Source: Gammaproteobacteria bacterium
Lineage (GTDB): Bacteria > Pseudomonadota > Gammaproteobacteria > Steroidobacterales > Steroidobacteraceae
Assembly: GCA_004297335.1 (NCBI GenBank)
Contig: SCUD01000184.1
Span: 1 to 50,602 of the forward strand
Length of the DNA: 50,602 bases
Direction: 5' to 3'
A program made the translations under genes and the position numbers. Of the stretch, positions 41,111 through 49,101 are shown one piece after another; the first letter of the stretch is position 1; the number at the start of each line of letters is the position of its first letter. The notes below the pieces were generated by a model, which did no database searches, was not told the origin of the DNA, and saw only the letters and a list, made by a program, of their open reading frames with translations.

Positions 41111-41560
41111 ATGGAACTGATCCTGCTCAAGAAGATTGCCAACCTGGGCAACCTCGGCGACCGCGTGAAGGTCCGCTCGGGTTATGGCCGCAATTTCCTG
41201 CTGCCGGGCGGCATGGCTACGCTGGCAACTCCGGCCAACGTCGCGAAGTTCGAGGCCCGCAAGGCTGAGATCGAAGCCGCCGCCACTGTGGAACTCAACG
41301 CGGCCCAGGCCCGCGCCGCAGCGCTGCGCGAGCTGCGCGTGACGATCGCCGCCAAGGTTGGCAGCGAAGGCCGCCTGTTCGGCTCGGTCGGCACGACCGA
41401 CATTGCCGAGGCCTGCGTGCGCGCCGGGCAGCCGGTCGAGCGCGCCGAAGTCCGCCTGCCGCAGGGCCCGCTCCGCGCCGTCGGTGACCACGTCGTGACC
41501 CTGCACCTGCACAGCGACGTCGAGATCGAGCTGCCGGTCGTGATCATCGCCGAGGAATGA
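41111..41560 (+). CDS. rplI: 50S ribosomal protein L9
   Basis: 149 residues, standard length. The N-terminal domain [20 protein letters not shown] with [11 protein letters not shown] binds 23S rRNA. A long connecting helix (about 45-75) leads to the C-terminal domain with [23 protein letters not shown] lies upstream of the ATG. Confidence 0.96.
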   Translation: MELILLKKIANLGNLGDRVKVRSGYGRNFLLPGGMATLATPANVAKFEARKAEIEAAATVELNAAQARAAALRELRVTIAAKVGSEGRLFGSVGTTDIAEACVRAGQPVERAEVRLPQGPLRAVGDHVVTLHLHSDVEIELPVVIIAEE

Positions 41561-41580
41561 TCCGGGCGCTTCGCACCGTG

Positions 41581-41586
41581 TATAGG
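41581..41586 (+). promoter_or_regulatory. -10-like hexamer TATAGG next to the dnaB start
   Basis: TATAGG ends 8 bases before the dnaB ATG at 41595, and no Shine-Dalgarno sequence is present. If it is used, the mRNA would be leaderless or nearly so, as also predicted for nnr. Confidence 0.35.
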
Positions 41587-41594
41587 CTCCGCTG

Positions 41595-42965
41595 ATGGCC
41601 GCCAGGATCAGGCCGGACGAAGTCCGCGCGCCGCCCCACTCGGTGGAGGCCGAGCAGGCGGTGCTGGGCGGCCTGATGCTGGATGTCGCCGCCTGGGATG
41701 CGGTTGCCGATATCGTCACGGCCGGCGATTTCTACCGGCGTGATCACCGGCTGATCTTCGAGGCGATCGCTGGGGTCGTGGAACATCGTGGCGCCTGCGA
41801 TGCCGTTACCGTTTCCGAGCACCTGGAACGCGCCGGGCAGCTTGACGAAACGGGTGGGCTCGCCTATCTCGGTACGATCGTCCGGGATACTCCGGGCGCG
41901 ACCAACGTGCGGGCCTACGCCGAGATCGTGCGGGAACGCTCGATCCTGCGCCAGCTGGTCACCGCCGGCGGCGAGATCGCGGCTGCGGCGCTCGACAGCG
42001 GCGGGCGCAGCGCCGGCGAACTGGTGGACCTGGCCGAGCGGCGCGTATTCGAAATTGCCGAGCGCGGTACGCGCTCGCGCGCGGGTTTCGTTGCCGTCCG
42101 CGAGATCCTGCCGCAGGCCGTCGACCGGCTCGACCTGCTGCACCAGTCGCCGGGCCAGGTGCGCGGTGTGCCGACCGGCTTCACGAAACTCGACCAGATG
42201 ACCACCGGCCTGCAGGCCGGTGACCTCATCGTGATTGCCGGGCGGCCGTCGATGGGCAAGACGACCCTGGCGGTCAACATCGCCGAGAACGCCGCAGTCG
42301 GTCACAAGGTGCCGTCCGCGGTGTTCTCGATGGAAATGTCCGCGGAGCAGTTGACGCTGCGGATGATCGGGTCGCTCGGGCGCGTCAACCAGAGCCACCT
42401 GCGCACCGGCCAGTTCTCGGACGAGGACTGGTCGCGGATCAATGGTGCGATCGCCCAGCTCTCCGCTGCGCCGCTGTTCATCGACGAGACGCCCGCGCTG
42501 ACCCCGACCGAGGTGCGCGCACGCGCACGGCGCCTGAAACGCGAGCGGGGCCTGGGCCTCATCGTGGTCGACTACCTGCAGCTGATGCAGGTGCCGGGCA
42601 CGCGCGAGAACCGCGCGACCGAGATCTCCGAGATCTCGCGCAGCCTGAAGGCGCTGGCCAAGGAGCTGCAGGTGCCGGTGATCGCCCTGTCGCAGCTCAA
42701 CCGCGCGGTCGAGCAGCGTACCGAGAAGCGTCCGGTGATGTCGGACCTGCGCGAGTCCGGCGCGATCGAGCAGGACAGCGACGTGATCCTGATGATCTAC
42801 CGTGAAGAGGTCTACGATCCGAACACCACCCGCAAGGGCCTGGCGGACATCATCATCGCCAAGCAGCGCAATGGTCCGATCGGCGAGGTGTGCCTGACCT
42901 TCCTCGGCGAGTACACCCGGTTCGAGAACCTGGTGGCCGAGTCCTACGCCGAGGGTGTGTTCTGA
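41595..42965 (+). CDS. dnaB: Replicative DNA helicase DnaB
   Basis: 456 residues. The N-terminal DnaG/DnaC-interaction domain (PHSVEAEQAVLGGLMLD) is followed by the RecA-like helicase. Motifs: Walker A GRPSMGKTTLAVNIA (about 216-230), the Walker B region RGLGLIVVDYLQLMQ, SQLNRAVEQR, and SDLRESGAIEQDSDVIL. No intein interrupts it. Its TGA overlaps the inferred CTG start of alr. Confidence 0.97.
   Translation: MAARIRPDEVRAPPHSVEAEQAVLGGLMLDVAAWDAVADIVTAGDFYRRDHRLIFEAIAGVVEHRGACDAVTVSEHLERAGQLDETGGLAYLGTIVRDTPGATNVRAYAEIVRERSILRQLVTAGGEIAAAALDSGGRSAGELVDLAERRVFEIAERGTRSRAGFVAVREILPQAVDRLDLLHQSPGQVRGVPTGFTKLDQMTTGLQAGDLIVIAGRPSMGKTTLAVNIAENAAVGHKVPSAVFSMEMSAEQLTLRMIGSLGRVNQSHLRTGQFSDEDWSRINGAIAQLSAAPLFIDETPALTPTEVRARARRLKRERGLGLIVVDYLQLMQVPGTRENRATEISEISRSLKALAKELQVPVIALSQLNRAVEQRTEKRPVMSDLRESGAIEQDSDVILMIYREEVYDPNTTRKGLADIIIAKQRNGPIGEVCLTFLGEYTRFENLVAESYAEGVF
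42951..42964 (+). other. Ribosome site and CTG start of alr inside the dnaB stop
   Basis: GAGGG (42951-42955) lies six bases before CTG (42962-42964), which overlaps the dnaB TGA (42963-42965) as a CTGA junction. No ATG, GTG or TTG occurs in frame where alanine racemases normally begin. The only conventional start is a GTG 72 bases earlier, deep inside dnaB. Confidence 0.6.
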
Positions 42966-44038
42966 CTGCACTGATCCGGGCGATCGTCGACACCGCGGCG
43001 CTGCGCCACAATCTGGCGCGGGTGCGCGAGCTCGCCCCTGGTGCGCGGGTGATGGCGGTGCTCAAGGCCAACGCCTATGGCCACGGGACCGTGCCGGCAG
43101 CGGTCGCGCTGGCGGCGGCGGACGCCTTTGCCGTGGCGCGGCTCGAGGAGGGGATCGAGTTGCGTGCGGCCGGCCTGCGGCATCGCGTCGTGCTGCTCGA
43201 GGGCGTATTCGGCAGCGACGCGCTGCGGCAGGCCGCGCACCATGGTTTCGAACTCGTCGTGCACGAGCCCGGGCAGGTCGCGCTGCTCGAGTCCTGGCGG
43301 GGCGACCATCGCTTCGGCGTCTGGCTCAAGGTCGACAGCGGGATGTGCCGGCTGGGCTTCCGGCCGGCCGAAGTCGCCACGGCGGTCGCCCGGCTGCAGG
43401 TCTGCGAGGCGGTGCTGCAACCGATGGCACTGATGACCCATCTTGCGGAAGCCGAGGATCGCGGCAGCACCCGCACCGGCGGGCAGCTGGAACGGTTTGC
43501 GACGCTGACGGAGGGCCTGCCCGGCGAGCGCAGCATCGCCAATTCCGCTGGGCTGGCCGCCTGGCCCGCGGCCCGCGCCGACTGGGTGCGCCCCGGCCTG
43601 CTGCTGTACGGCGTGTCGCCGTTCGCGGCCACGACCGGCAGCGAACTCGGGCTGCGGCCGGCGATGACACTCGAGACCCGGGTGATCGCGGTCCGGAATA
43701 TTGCCACTGGTGACCGGGTCGGCTACGGCGGCTGCTGGACGGCGTCGCGGCCGACGCGCCTCGCCGTGGCTGCCGCTGGCTACGGTGATGGCTATCCCCG
43801 CAACACCGCCTCCGGCACCACCGTGCTCGTCAATGAGCGACCGGCACCGCTGGCCGGGCGCGTCTCCATGGACATGATCACGGTCGATGTTACTGAGCTG
43901 CCGCGGGTCGCGGTGGGCGACCCGGTGCTGTTGTGGGGGCCGGGCGTTCCCGTCGAGGCAGTGGCGCGGGCTGCCGGTACCGTACCGTATGAGCTACTGT
44001 GCGGCGTGAGCCAGCGGGTGCATCCGGACGTCCGTTGA
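42962..44038 (+). CDS. alr: Alanine racemase
   Basis: 358 residues if started at CTG 42962, the usual length. The reading then begins M-TALIRAIVDTAALRHNL, a typical Alr N-terminus. The PLP lysine is K35 in MAVLKANAYGHG. WLKVDSGMCRLGF, THLAEAED, the catalytic-tyrosine region VGYGGCW, and RVSMDMITVDV are present. It converts L- to D-alanine for peptidoglycan. The dnaB-alr order is conserved in gammaproteobacteria. The start codon is the only doubtful point: the alternative GTG at 42890 would add 24 residues read from the wrong frame of dnaB. Confidence 0.93.
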   Translation: MTALIRAIVDTAALRHNLARVRELAPGARVMAVLKANAYGHGTVPAAVALAAADAFAVARLEEGIELRAAGLRHRVVLLEGVFGSDALRQAAHHGFELVVHEPGQVALLESWRGDHRFGVWLKVDSGMCRLGFRPAEVATAVARLQVCEAVLQPMALMTHLAEAEDRGSTRTGGQLERFATLTEGLPGERSIANSAGLAAWPAARADWVRPGLLLYGVSPFAATTGSELGLRPAMTLETRVIAVRNIATGDRVGYGGCWTASRPTRLAVAAAGYGDGYPRNTASGTTVLVNERPAPLAGRVSMDMITVDVTELPRVAVGDPVLLWGPGVPVEAVARAAGTVPYELLCGVSQRVHPDVR

Positions 44039-44068
44039 GGCGCGTCAGGTGAGCCCGCGGCTGGGCGA

Positions 44069-44794
44069 TCAGCTGTCGAAAAACCCCATTTTCACGCCGG
44101 CCAGCGTGATCACGTCGTTGTCGGCAAGGCGGCGTGCCTGCGGACCGATCGGCTGGCCATTGACCAGCGGATAATCCCCCGGCCGGCTGCTTTCGACGTG
44201 GACGATGGAGTAGCCATCGGCACGACGACTGACCGCGGCCACCTGTACGCCAGGGCGACCGAGCGTGGTCAGGGTCTTGGTGAGTTCGAGTTCGCGGCCC
44301 GCGAACTGTCCGGACAGGACCTGCAGGCGTGCCGGCCGGCTCGGCGCGGCCTTTTCCGGAGCGCGGGCCGGTGCCGTTGCTGCCGGCGCCGCCGGTTGCG
44401 GTGCCGAAGTCGCTGAAGCGGCCGCGGCGCGCAGCTGGGTCTCGCTGATCTGTCCGGGGCCGATTACCATCGTGCGCTCGAACTCGTCCTGCTCCGTGCT
44501 CTCGACCTGACTGTCGACGAAGCGCAGATGATGGTGGCCGATCGTGATCACGTCGCCGTGCTGCAGCGCGTGCTTCTTGATCAGCTTGCCATTGACGTAA
44601 GTGCCGTTGGTGCTGTTGAGGTCCTCGAGGAAGGAGTCGTTCAGGATGTTGATCACCAGGCCGTGATGGCCGCTGACCGCCGCGTTGTCGATGCGCACGT
44701 CATTGTCCGGCAGACGGCCAATCGTGTAACGCTCCTTGGTCATGTTGTATTCGGCCAGAACCTGACCATCCACGCTCAGAATTAGACGTGCCAT
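44069..44794 (-). CDS. Double FHA-domain protein
   Basis: 241 residues. FHA domain 1 (about 1-95) has the full phosphothreonine-binding set: YTIGRLPDNDVRID, VSGHHG and DLNSTNGTYVNGKLI. A Thr-containing linker (about 100-150) includes FERTMVIGPG, a likely kinase target, and an Ala/Pro stretch. FHA domain 2 (about 150-241) is more divergent (TTLGRPGVQVAAVSRR, LVNGQPIG). It is last in a kinase-phosphatase-FHA set and is probably the effector reading the kinase's output. Confidence 0.88.
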   Translation of the reverse strand: MARLILSVDGQVLAEYNMTKERYTIGRLPDNDVRIDNAAVSGHHGLVINILNDSFLEDLNSTNGTYVNGKLIKKHALQHGDVITIGHHHLRFVDSQVESTEQDEFERTMVIGPGQISETQLRAAAASATSAPQPAAPAATAPARAPEKAAPSRPARLQVLSGQFAGRELELTKTLTTLGRPGVQVAAVSRRADGYSIVHVESSRPGDYPLVNGQPIGPQARRLADNDVITLAGVKMGFFDS

Positions 44795-44812
44795 CTGCTC
44801 CCTCGTCCTGTC

Positions 44813-45649
44813 TCAGCCAAACCAGGCCAATATTTTGTCAAGTATGCTCCGCCGCGCCGGGAAAAGCTCGACCACGCGGGCCATCAGTACCGAGATGTTG
44901 TCGCGCCCCCCACTGTCGTTGGCCAGCTGCACGAGCTGCCTCGCAACAGTATCAAGATTAGCGCCGAACGTACTGATTGTTAAGTGAATATCTTCGTCTT
45001 CGACCATGTCGGTCAGGCCGTCAGAGCACAGAATGAGCCAGTCGCCGACCTGGACCGGGAATTCGCGCACATCGACGTCGACCGTGGTCTCGACGCCAAG
45101 CGCCCGCGTCACGTAGTTCTTGTTGGTGGCCCGCTGGGCTTCCTCGGGCGAATAGAACCCGCGGTCCACCAGTTCCTGCAGCAGCGAATGGTCCATGGTC
45201 AGCTGCTCGAAGGTGTCCCCGCGCAGCCGGTAGACGCGGGAGTCACCGACGTGCGCGACCGCCACGCGGTTGTCATGGAACAGCACCGCGGCGACCGTTG
45301 TGCCCATGCCCTCGCACTGGCTCTGCGACTTCGAGGTCTGGTGAATGATCTTGTTGGCGCGGGCGATGGCGTCGCGCAGGATGATGCCGGGCCGGTGCAG
45401 CCCCGTCGCCTTGTCGACGCCCTCGAGTTCCATGGCGAGGAACGACTCGCGGACCAGGTTGGCGATGGTCTTGACCGCGATGCCGCTGGCGACCTCGCCG
45501 GCGTTGTAGCCACCCATGCCGTCGGCCAGCACGTAGAGGCCGATGTCGCTGTCCGAGGCGATGGCGTCCTCGTTGTGCTCGCGCACCTTGCCGGTGTCGC
45601 TCAGGCCGATGGCCTGGACGCGGGTCCGCAGGGAGGAGTAACGGCCCAT
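44813..45649 (-). CDS. PP2C-family Ser/Thr protein phosphatase
   Basis: 278 residues. All metal-binding motifs are present: SDTGKVREHNEDA, YVLADGMGGYNAGEVAS, VAHVGDSRVYRL, CSDGLTDMVED and GGRDNISVLM. It is soluble and cytoplasmic. It overlaps the kinase by one base (TGATG) and should reverse its phosphorylations, as PppA/PstP-type enzymes do. The FHA gene follows 18 bases later. Confidence 0.93.
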   Translation of the reverse strand: MGRYSSLRTRVQAIGLSDTGKVREHNEDAIASDSDIGLYVLADGMGGYNAGEVASGIAVKTIANLVRESFLAMELEGVDKATGLHRPGIILRDAIARANKIIHQTSKSQSQCEGMGTTVAAVLFHDNRVAVAHVGDSRVYRLRGDTFEQLTMDHSLLQELVDRGFYSPEEAQRATNKNYVTRALGVETTVDVDVREFPVQVGDWLILCSDGLTDMVEDEDIHLTISTFGANLDTVARQLVQLANDSGGRDNISVLMARVVELFPARRSILDKILAWFG

Positions 45650-46644
45650 CAGCGCAGCGCCGGGTCGATGCCTTGCCCGCAGTCTCGCAAAGCCTGTGCC
45701 ATCTCGGCACCGCTGGCATAACGCCGCGCAGGATCCTTCTCGAGGGCGCGGTCGACAATGGCGGCGAGGCAGTCCGGAAGGTCCGGGCGCACGACATCGA
45801 GCGGTGGATGGCGCTCGATGGCGATCTTCTGCATCAGGCCCGGTATCGAATCGGAGCGGAACGGCAGCGTGCCGGTCAGCAGCTGGAACAGCGTGACGCC
45901 GAGCGAGAACACATCGGACTGCGCCGTCACCGGCCGCCCGTCGAGCTGTTCCGGTGCCATGTACGAAGGTGAGCCCAGGATGATGCCGGTGCGGGTTGCA
46001 CGGCTGTTCTCCAGCCGCGCGACGCCGAAGTCCATGACCCGCACGCGCCGTGTGCGCTGGTCAAAGACGATGTTGGCCGGCTTGATGTCGCGGTGGATCA
46101 CGCCGCGCTGGTGCGCGAAATGCAGCGCATCGGCGACGCGCGCACACATGTCGCAGATCATGCGGGCCGGCAGCAATCGGCGTTCGCCGGCATGGGTGCC
46201 GAGGTTGACGCCCTCGACGTATTCCATTGCCAGGTATACGAGCCCGTCGTGTTCGCCGGCCTCGCGGATCTCGACGATGTCCGGGTGTTCCAGCCGGCCG
46301 GCTGCCTCCGCCTCGCGCAGCATTCGCAGCCTGGCTTCGTCGAGGTGTTCCTCCGGCCAGTCATCGGTCAGGGTCAGCACTTTCAGCGCGAGGACCGTGC
46401 CGTCGTTCTCGTCGATCGCGCGGTAAACCGTCGCCATCGCGCCACGGCCGAGCTGCTGCTGCAGGCGGTAGTGATGGAACTGTTCGCCCGGCCGCAGCAT
46501 CCGGGCGCGCGGGCGCAGGTCCTCGTTCTCGGTCAGGGCGACCTCGAGCGGGCGCCGCAACCGCAGCCCGGAAAGGTCTTCCTCGCCGGCCCGCGTATCG
46601 GACCGGTTCCCGAGCCAGCGGCCAAGGCTGGACTCTTCAGACAT
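45649..46644 (-). CDS. Serine/threonine protein kinase (Hanks type)
   Basis: 331 residues. An N-terminal extension of about 58 residues precedes the kinase domain. Glycine loop LGRGAMATVY (65-74), ATP lysine K88 (LALKVL), catalytic loop HRDIKPAN (D186), DFG (D205) and YMAPEQ are all intact, so it should be active. There is no membrane helix and no PASTA or sensor domain, so the input is unclear. It heads the three-gene phosphorylation operon and is divergent from radA. Confidence 0.93.
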   Translation of the reverse strand: MSEESSLGRWLGNRSDTRAGEEDLSGLRLRRPLEVALTENEDLRPRARMLRPGEQFHHYRLQQQLGRGAMATVYRAIDENDGTVLALKVLTLTDDWPEEHLDEARLRMLREAEAAGRLEHPDIVEIREAGEHDGLVYLAMEYVEGVNLGTHAGERRLLPARMICDMCARVADALHFAHQRGVIHRDIKPANIVFDQRTRRVRVMDFGVARLENSRATRTGIILGSPSYMAPEQLDGRPVTAQSDVFSLGVTLFQLLTGTLPFRSDSIPGLMQKIAIERHPPLDVVRPDLPDCLAAIVDRALEKDPARRYASGAEMAQALRDCGQGIDPALR

Positions 46645-46678
46645 GCGGCCGCCAGCTCTTGACTCGTTTCATCCATAG

Positions 46679-46707
46679 ATCATAAACGGGCCAGCCCGGG
46701 ACCGAAA
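46679..46707 (-). promoter_or_regulatory. Candidate promoter of the kinase operon
   Basis: On the minus strand TTTCGG and TATGAT (46679-46684) are 17 bases apart, about 35 bases before the kinase start. The -10 is good, the -35 weak. Confidence 0.35.
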
Positions 46708-46715
46708 CGGCCCAG

Positions 46716-46729
46716 GCTGAAATTTCAGC
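46716..46729. repeat. 14-base perfect palindrome between the kinase gene and radA
   Basis: GCTGAAATTTCAGC reads the same on both strands and lies just upstream of the candidate kinase -35. It looks like a dimeric regulator site. No regulator is identified. Confidence 0.4.
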
Positions 46730-46777
46730 GCCTTGTAGCCCAAACCGCGACCTGGCCCGCAGTCCGCCCGGGGCGCG

Positions 46778-46786
46778 TGCTAGCAT
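46778..46786 (+). promoter_or_regulatory. Extended -10 element TG-C-TAGCAT before radA
   Basis: TGCTAGCAT fits the extended -10 pattern (TGnTAnnnT) and ends 27 bases before the radA ATG. An extended -10 needs little -35 sequence, in line with the lack of one here. Confidence 0.4.
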
Positions 46787-46813
46787 CACGGCTTCCCCGC
46801 TCCAATCCCATCG

Positions 46814-48166
46814 ATGGCCAGATCCCGCACGGTATTCGTCTGTTCCGGCTGCGGTGCGGATACCCCGCGCTGGCAGGGCCAGTGCCCCTCCTGCGGGGCC
46901 TGGAACACGCTGTCTGCCCTGACCGCTCCGGCTGTCCGCCGCGGGACCCGCCGTGCGGCCGCGGCTGGTGCTGAGGCCGTGCCGCAGTCACTCGCGAGCG
47001 TGGCCGCGGCGGGCGAGGAGCGGCTGGGCACGGGCCTCGGCGAGTTCGACCGCGTGCTGGGCGGTGGCCTGGTGGCCGGATCGGTGACGCTGATCGGGGG
47101 TGATCCGGGCATCGGCAAGTCCACGCTGCTGCTGCAGTGCGCGGCGGCGCTGGCGGCCCGGACCCCGGTCCTCTATGCCACTGGCGAGGAGTCGGTACGG
47201 CAGGTTGCCGCCCGCGCCGTGCGCCTGGGTACCAGTGGTTCCGGGCTCGCACTGCTGGCCGAAACCGCGGTCGAGCGCATCCTGGAAGCCGCCGCGGGCG
47301 CACGCGTGCTGGTGATCGATTCGATCCAGACCATGGCGACTGGCGACCTGGAGGCGGCGCCCGGGGCGGTGACGCAGTTGCGGGAATCCACTGCGCGCCT
47401 CGTGCGCCACGCCAAGGAAACCGGTGCTGCGGTCCTGCTGATCGGCCACGTCACCAAGGAAGGCGTCATCGCCGGCCCGCGCGTGCTCGAGCACATGGTG
47501 GACACGGTGCTGTATTTCGAGAGCGATTCTGGCAGCCGGTTCCGCGTAATCCGAGCCGTCAAGAACCGCTTCGGTGCCGCCAACGAGATCGGCGTGTTCG
47601 CGATGGAGGAGCGGGGACTGCGCGAGGTGCGCAATCCGTCGGCGATCTTCCTCTCGCGCAGCGGGGAGCCGGCTCCCGGATCGGTGGTCACGGTCGCGCG
47701 CGAGGGGACCCGCCAGATGCTGATCGAGATCCAGGCGCTCGTCGATGCCACTCAGGCCGCGAACCCGCGCCGCGTCGCGGTCGGTTTCGAGGCGAACCGG
47801 GTCGCCATGCTGCTGGCGGTGCTGCATCGCCACGCCGGGCTGGCGCTGCATGGGCACGATGTCTTCGTCAACGTGGTCGGCGGGGTCCGGCTGGGCGAGA
47901 CCGCGGCGGATCTCGCGGTCGTCGCCGCGGTGGTATCGAGTGCGCGCGGGGTGGCGCTGCCGCGGCAGCTGGTCGCCTTCGGGGAACTGGGACTGACTGG
48001 CGAGATCCGCCCGGTGCCCTATGGCGAGGAGCGCCTGCGCGAGGCCGCAAAGCATGGCTTCCGGCGCGCCATCGTGCCGCAGGCGAATGCTCCCCGGCAG
48101 GCCATTGCGGACCTCGAAGTCATGGCGGTGGCCCGGCTCGACGAGGCGCTGGCAGCGCTCGGATGA
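46814..48166 (+). CDS. radA: DNA repair ATPase RadA
   Basis: 450 residues. The N-terminal zinc finger CSGCG...CPSCG (about 10-29) is followed by a RecA-like domain with Walker A GGDPGIGKSTLLLQ, the RadA-specific VKNRFGAANEIG, and a C-terminal Lon-like domain (HGHDVFVNVVGGVRL, ELGLTGEIRPV). It drives branch migration in recombination. It is often found near dnaB-alr; here the kinase operon stands between. Confidence 0.96.
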   Translation: MARSRTVFVCSGCGADTPRWQGQCPSCGAWNTLSALTAPAVRRGTRRAAAAGAEAVPQSLASVAAAGEERLGTGLGEFDRVLGGGLVAGSVTLIGGDPGIGKSTLLLQCAAALAARTPVLYATGEESVRQVAARAVRLGTSGSGLALLAETAVERILEAAAGARVLVIDSIQTMATGDLEAAPGAVTQLRESTARLVRHAKETGAAVLLIGHVTKEGVIAGPRVLEHMVDTVLYFESDSGSRFRVIRAVKNRFGAANEIGVFAMEERGLREVRNPSAIFLSRSGEPAPGSVVTVAREGTRQMLIEIQALVDATQAANPRRVAVGFEANRVAMLLAVLHRHAGLALHGHDVFVNVVGGVRLGETAADLAVVAAVVSSARGVALPRQLVAFGELGLTGEIRPVPYGEERLREAAKHGFRRAIVPQANAPRQAIADLEVMAVARLDEALAALG

Positions 48167-48182
48167 TGCCCGGGGCCGTGGC

Positions 48183-48983
48183 TCAGCCCCAGGTCCGCCC
48201 GAGCAGGATTTCGAGCACGAACTTGCTGCCGAAATACGCGAGCAACAGGATGCCGAAGCCGGTGAGCGTGTAGGTGGCGGCCCGGCGGCCGCGCCAGCCG
48301 AAGCGCCAGTGTCCGGCGAGCAGCACGGCGAATATCAGCCAGGCAGTCAGTCCGAGCGCGGTCTTGTGGGCCAGATGCTGCGCGAAAAGGTCCGTGACGA
48401 ACAGGAAGCCGGCCAGGATCGCGACCGACAGGGCCGCCAAACCGGTGGCGATCGTCAGGAACAGCGCACGCTCCAGGCTCTCGATCGGCGGCAGCATGGC
48501 AAGCCAGGGGGCTGGCCGGCGGCTGCGGAGGCCCGCATCCTGCACGATCAGCACGAGTGCCAGCACCGCGGCCAGCGCGAAGATGCCGGCGGCACTCATC
48601 GCGAGCAGCATGTGGCCGGCCAGCGGCCAGTCCGGAGCAGGGAATTCCCGGATCTGTGGCAGGCTGCCCGTTCCAGAGGCGAGCAATGCGGCGAGCCCGA
48701 GCAGGATCGCCGCGATGCCGCGGAAGCCGCGGACGAACAGCGCGACCAGCCCGCCAGCACCGATCACCCAGCCGAGCAGGGAGGCGCTGTCAGCCAGGGC
48801 GAGAGCGAAGCCGCCGTGGGTGCGCACGATTCCGGCCAGCCACGCAGCATGGACGGCGAGTGCGGCGGCGGCGAGCCAGGCCGCGGGCTCGCGCGCCGTT
48901 CGCCGCGCCGGCCTGCGACGCAGCGCATGGATCGCCGCGGCCATCGCGGCGAGGTACAACAGGATGACGAGAAATCCGCGCAA
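48183..48983 (-). CDS. Cytochrome c assembly-like inner-membrane protein (YpjD type)
   Basis: 266 residues and about eight helices. The CcsA/CcmC-like core includes DWPLAGHMLLAMSAAGIFAL and a late FAQHLAHKTALGLTAWLIFA, with histidines in membrane segments as in heme-handling proteins. The gene divergent from ffh in this position is usually ypjD. The exact role is uncertain, since the WWD loop of true cytochrome c maturation proteins is not obvious. Confidence 0.82.
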   Translation of the reverse strand: MRGFLVILLYLAAMAAAIHALRRRPARRTAREPAAWLAAAALAVHAAWLAGIVRTHGGFALALADSASLLGWVIGAGGLVALFVRGFRGIAAILLGLAALLASGTGSLPQIREFPAPDWPLAGHMLLAMSAAGIFALAAVLALVLIVQDAGLRSRRPAPWLAMLPPIESLERALFLTIATGLAALSVAILAGFLFVTDLFAQHLAHKTALGLTAWLIFAVLLAGHWRFGWRGRRAATYTLTGFGILLLAYFGSKFVLEILLGRTWG

Positions 48984-49047
48984 CGGCTGACTCCGGAATC
49001 GCGCCGGGGCATTGTACAGGGCGCCGCGACGGGCGCGCGCCAGCGCC

Positions 49048-49053
49048 TATAAT
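49048..49053 (+). promoter_or_regulatory. Perfect -10 hexamer TATAAT before ffh
   Basis: TATAAT lies 48 bases before the ffh ATG in the gap divergent from the ypjD-like gene. The -35 region is GC-rich and unconvincing. Confidence 0.5.
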
Positions 49054-49101
49054 CCGCGCTCCCGGAAGTCGGGCGCCACGGCGCCCCGAGGCAGGCGGCG
49101 A

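Noticed and set aside
44069-46644. Type VI secretion regulatory module
   Set aside because: No tss, hcp or vgrG genes are nearby; kinase-phosphatase-FHA sets also occur alone.
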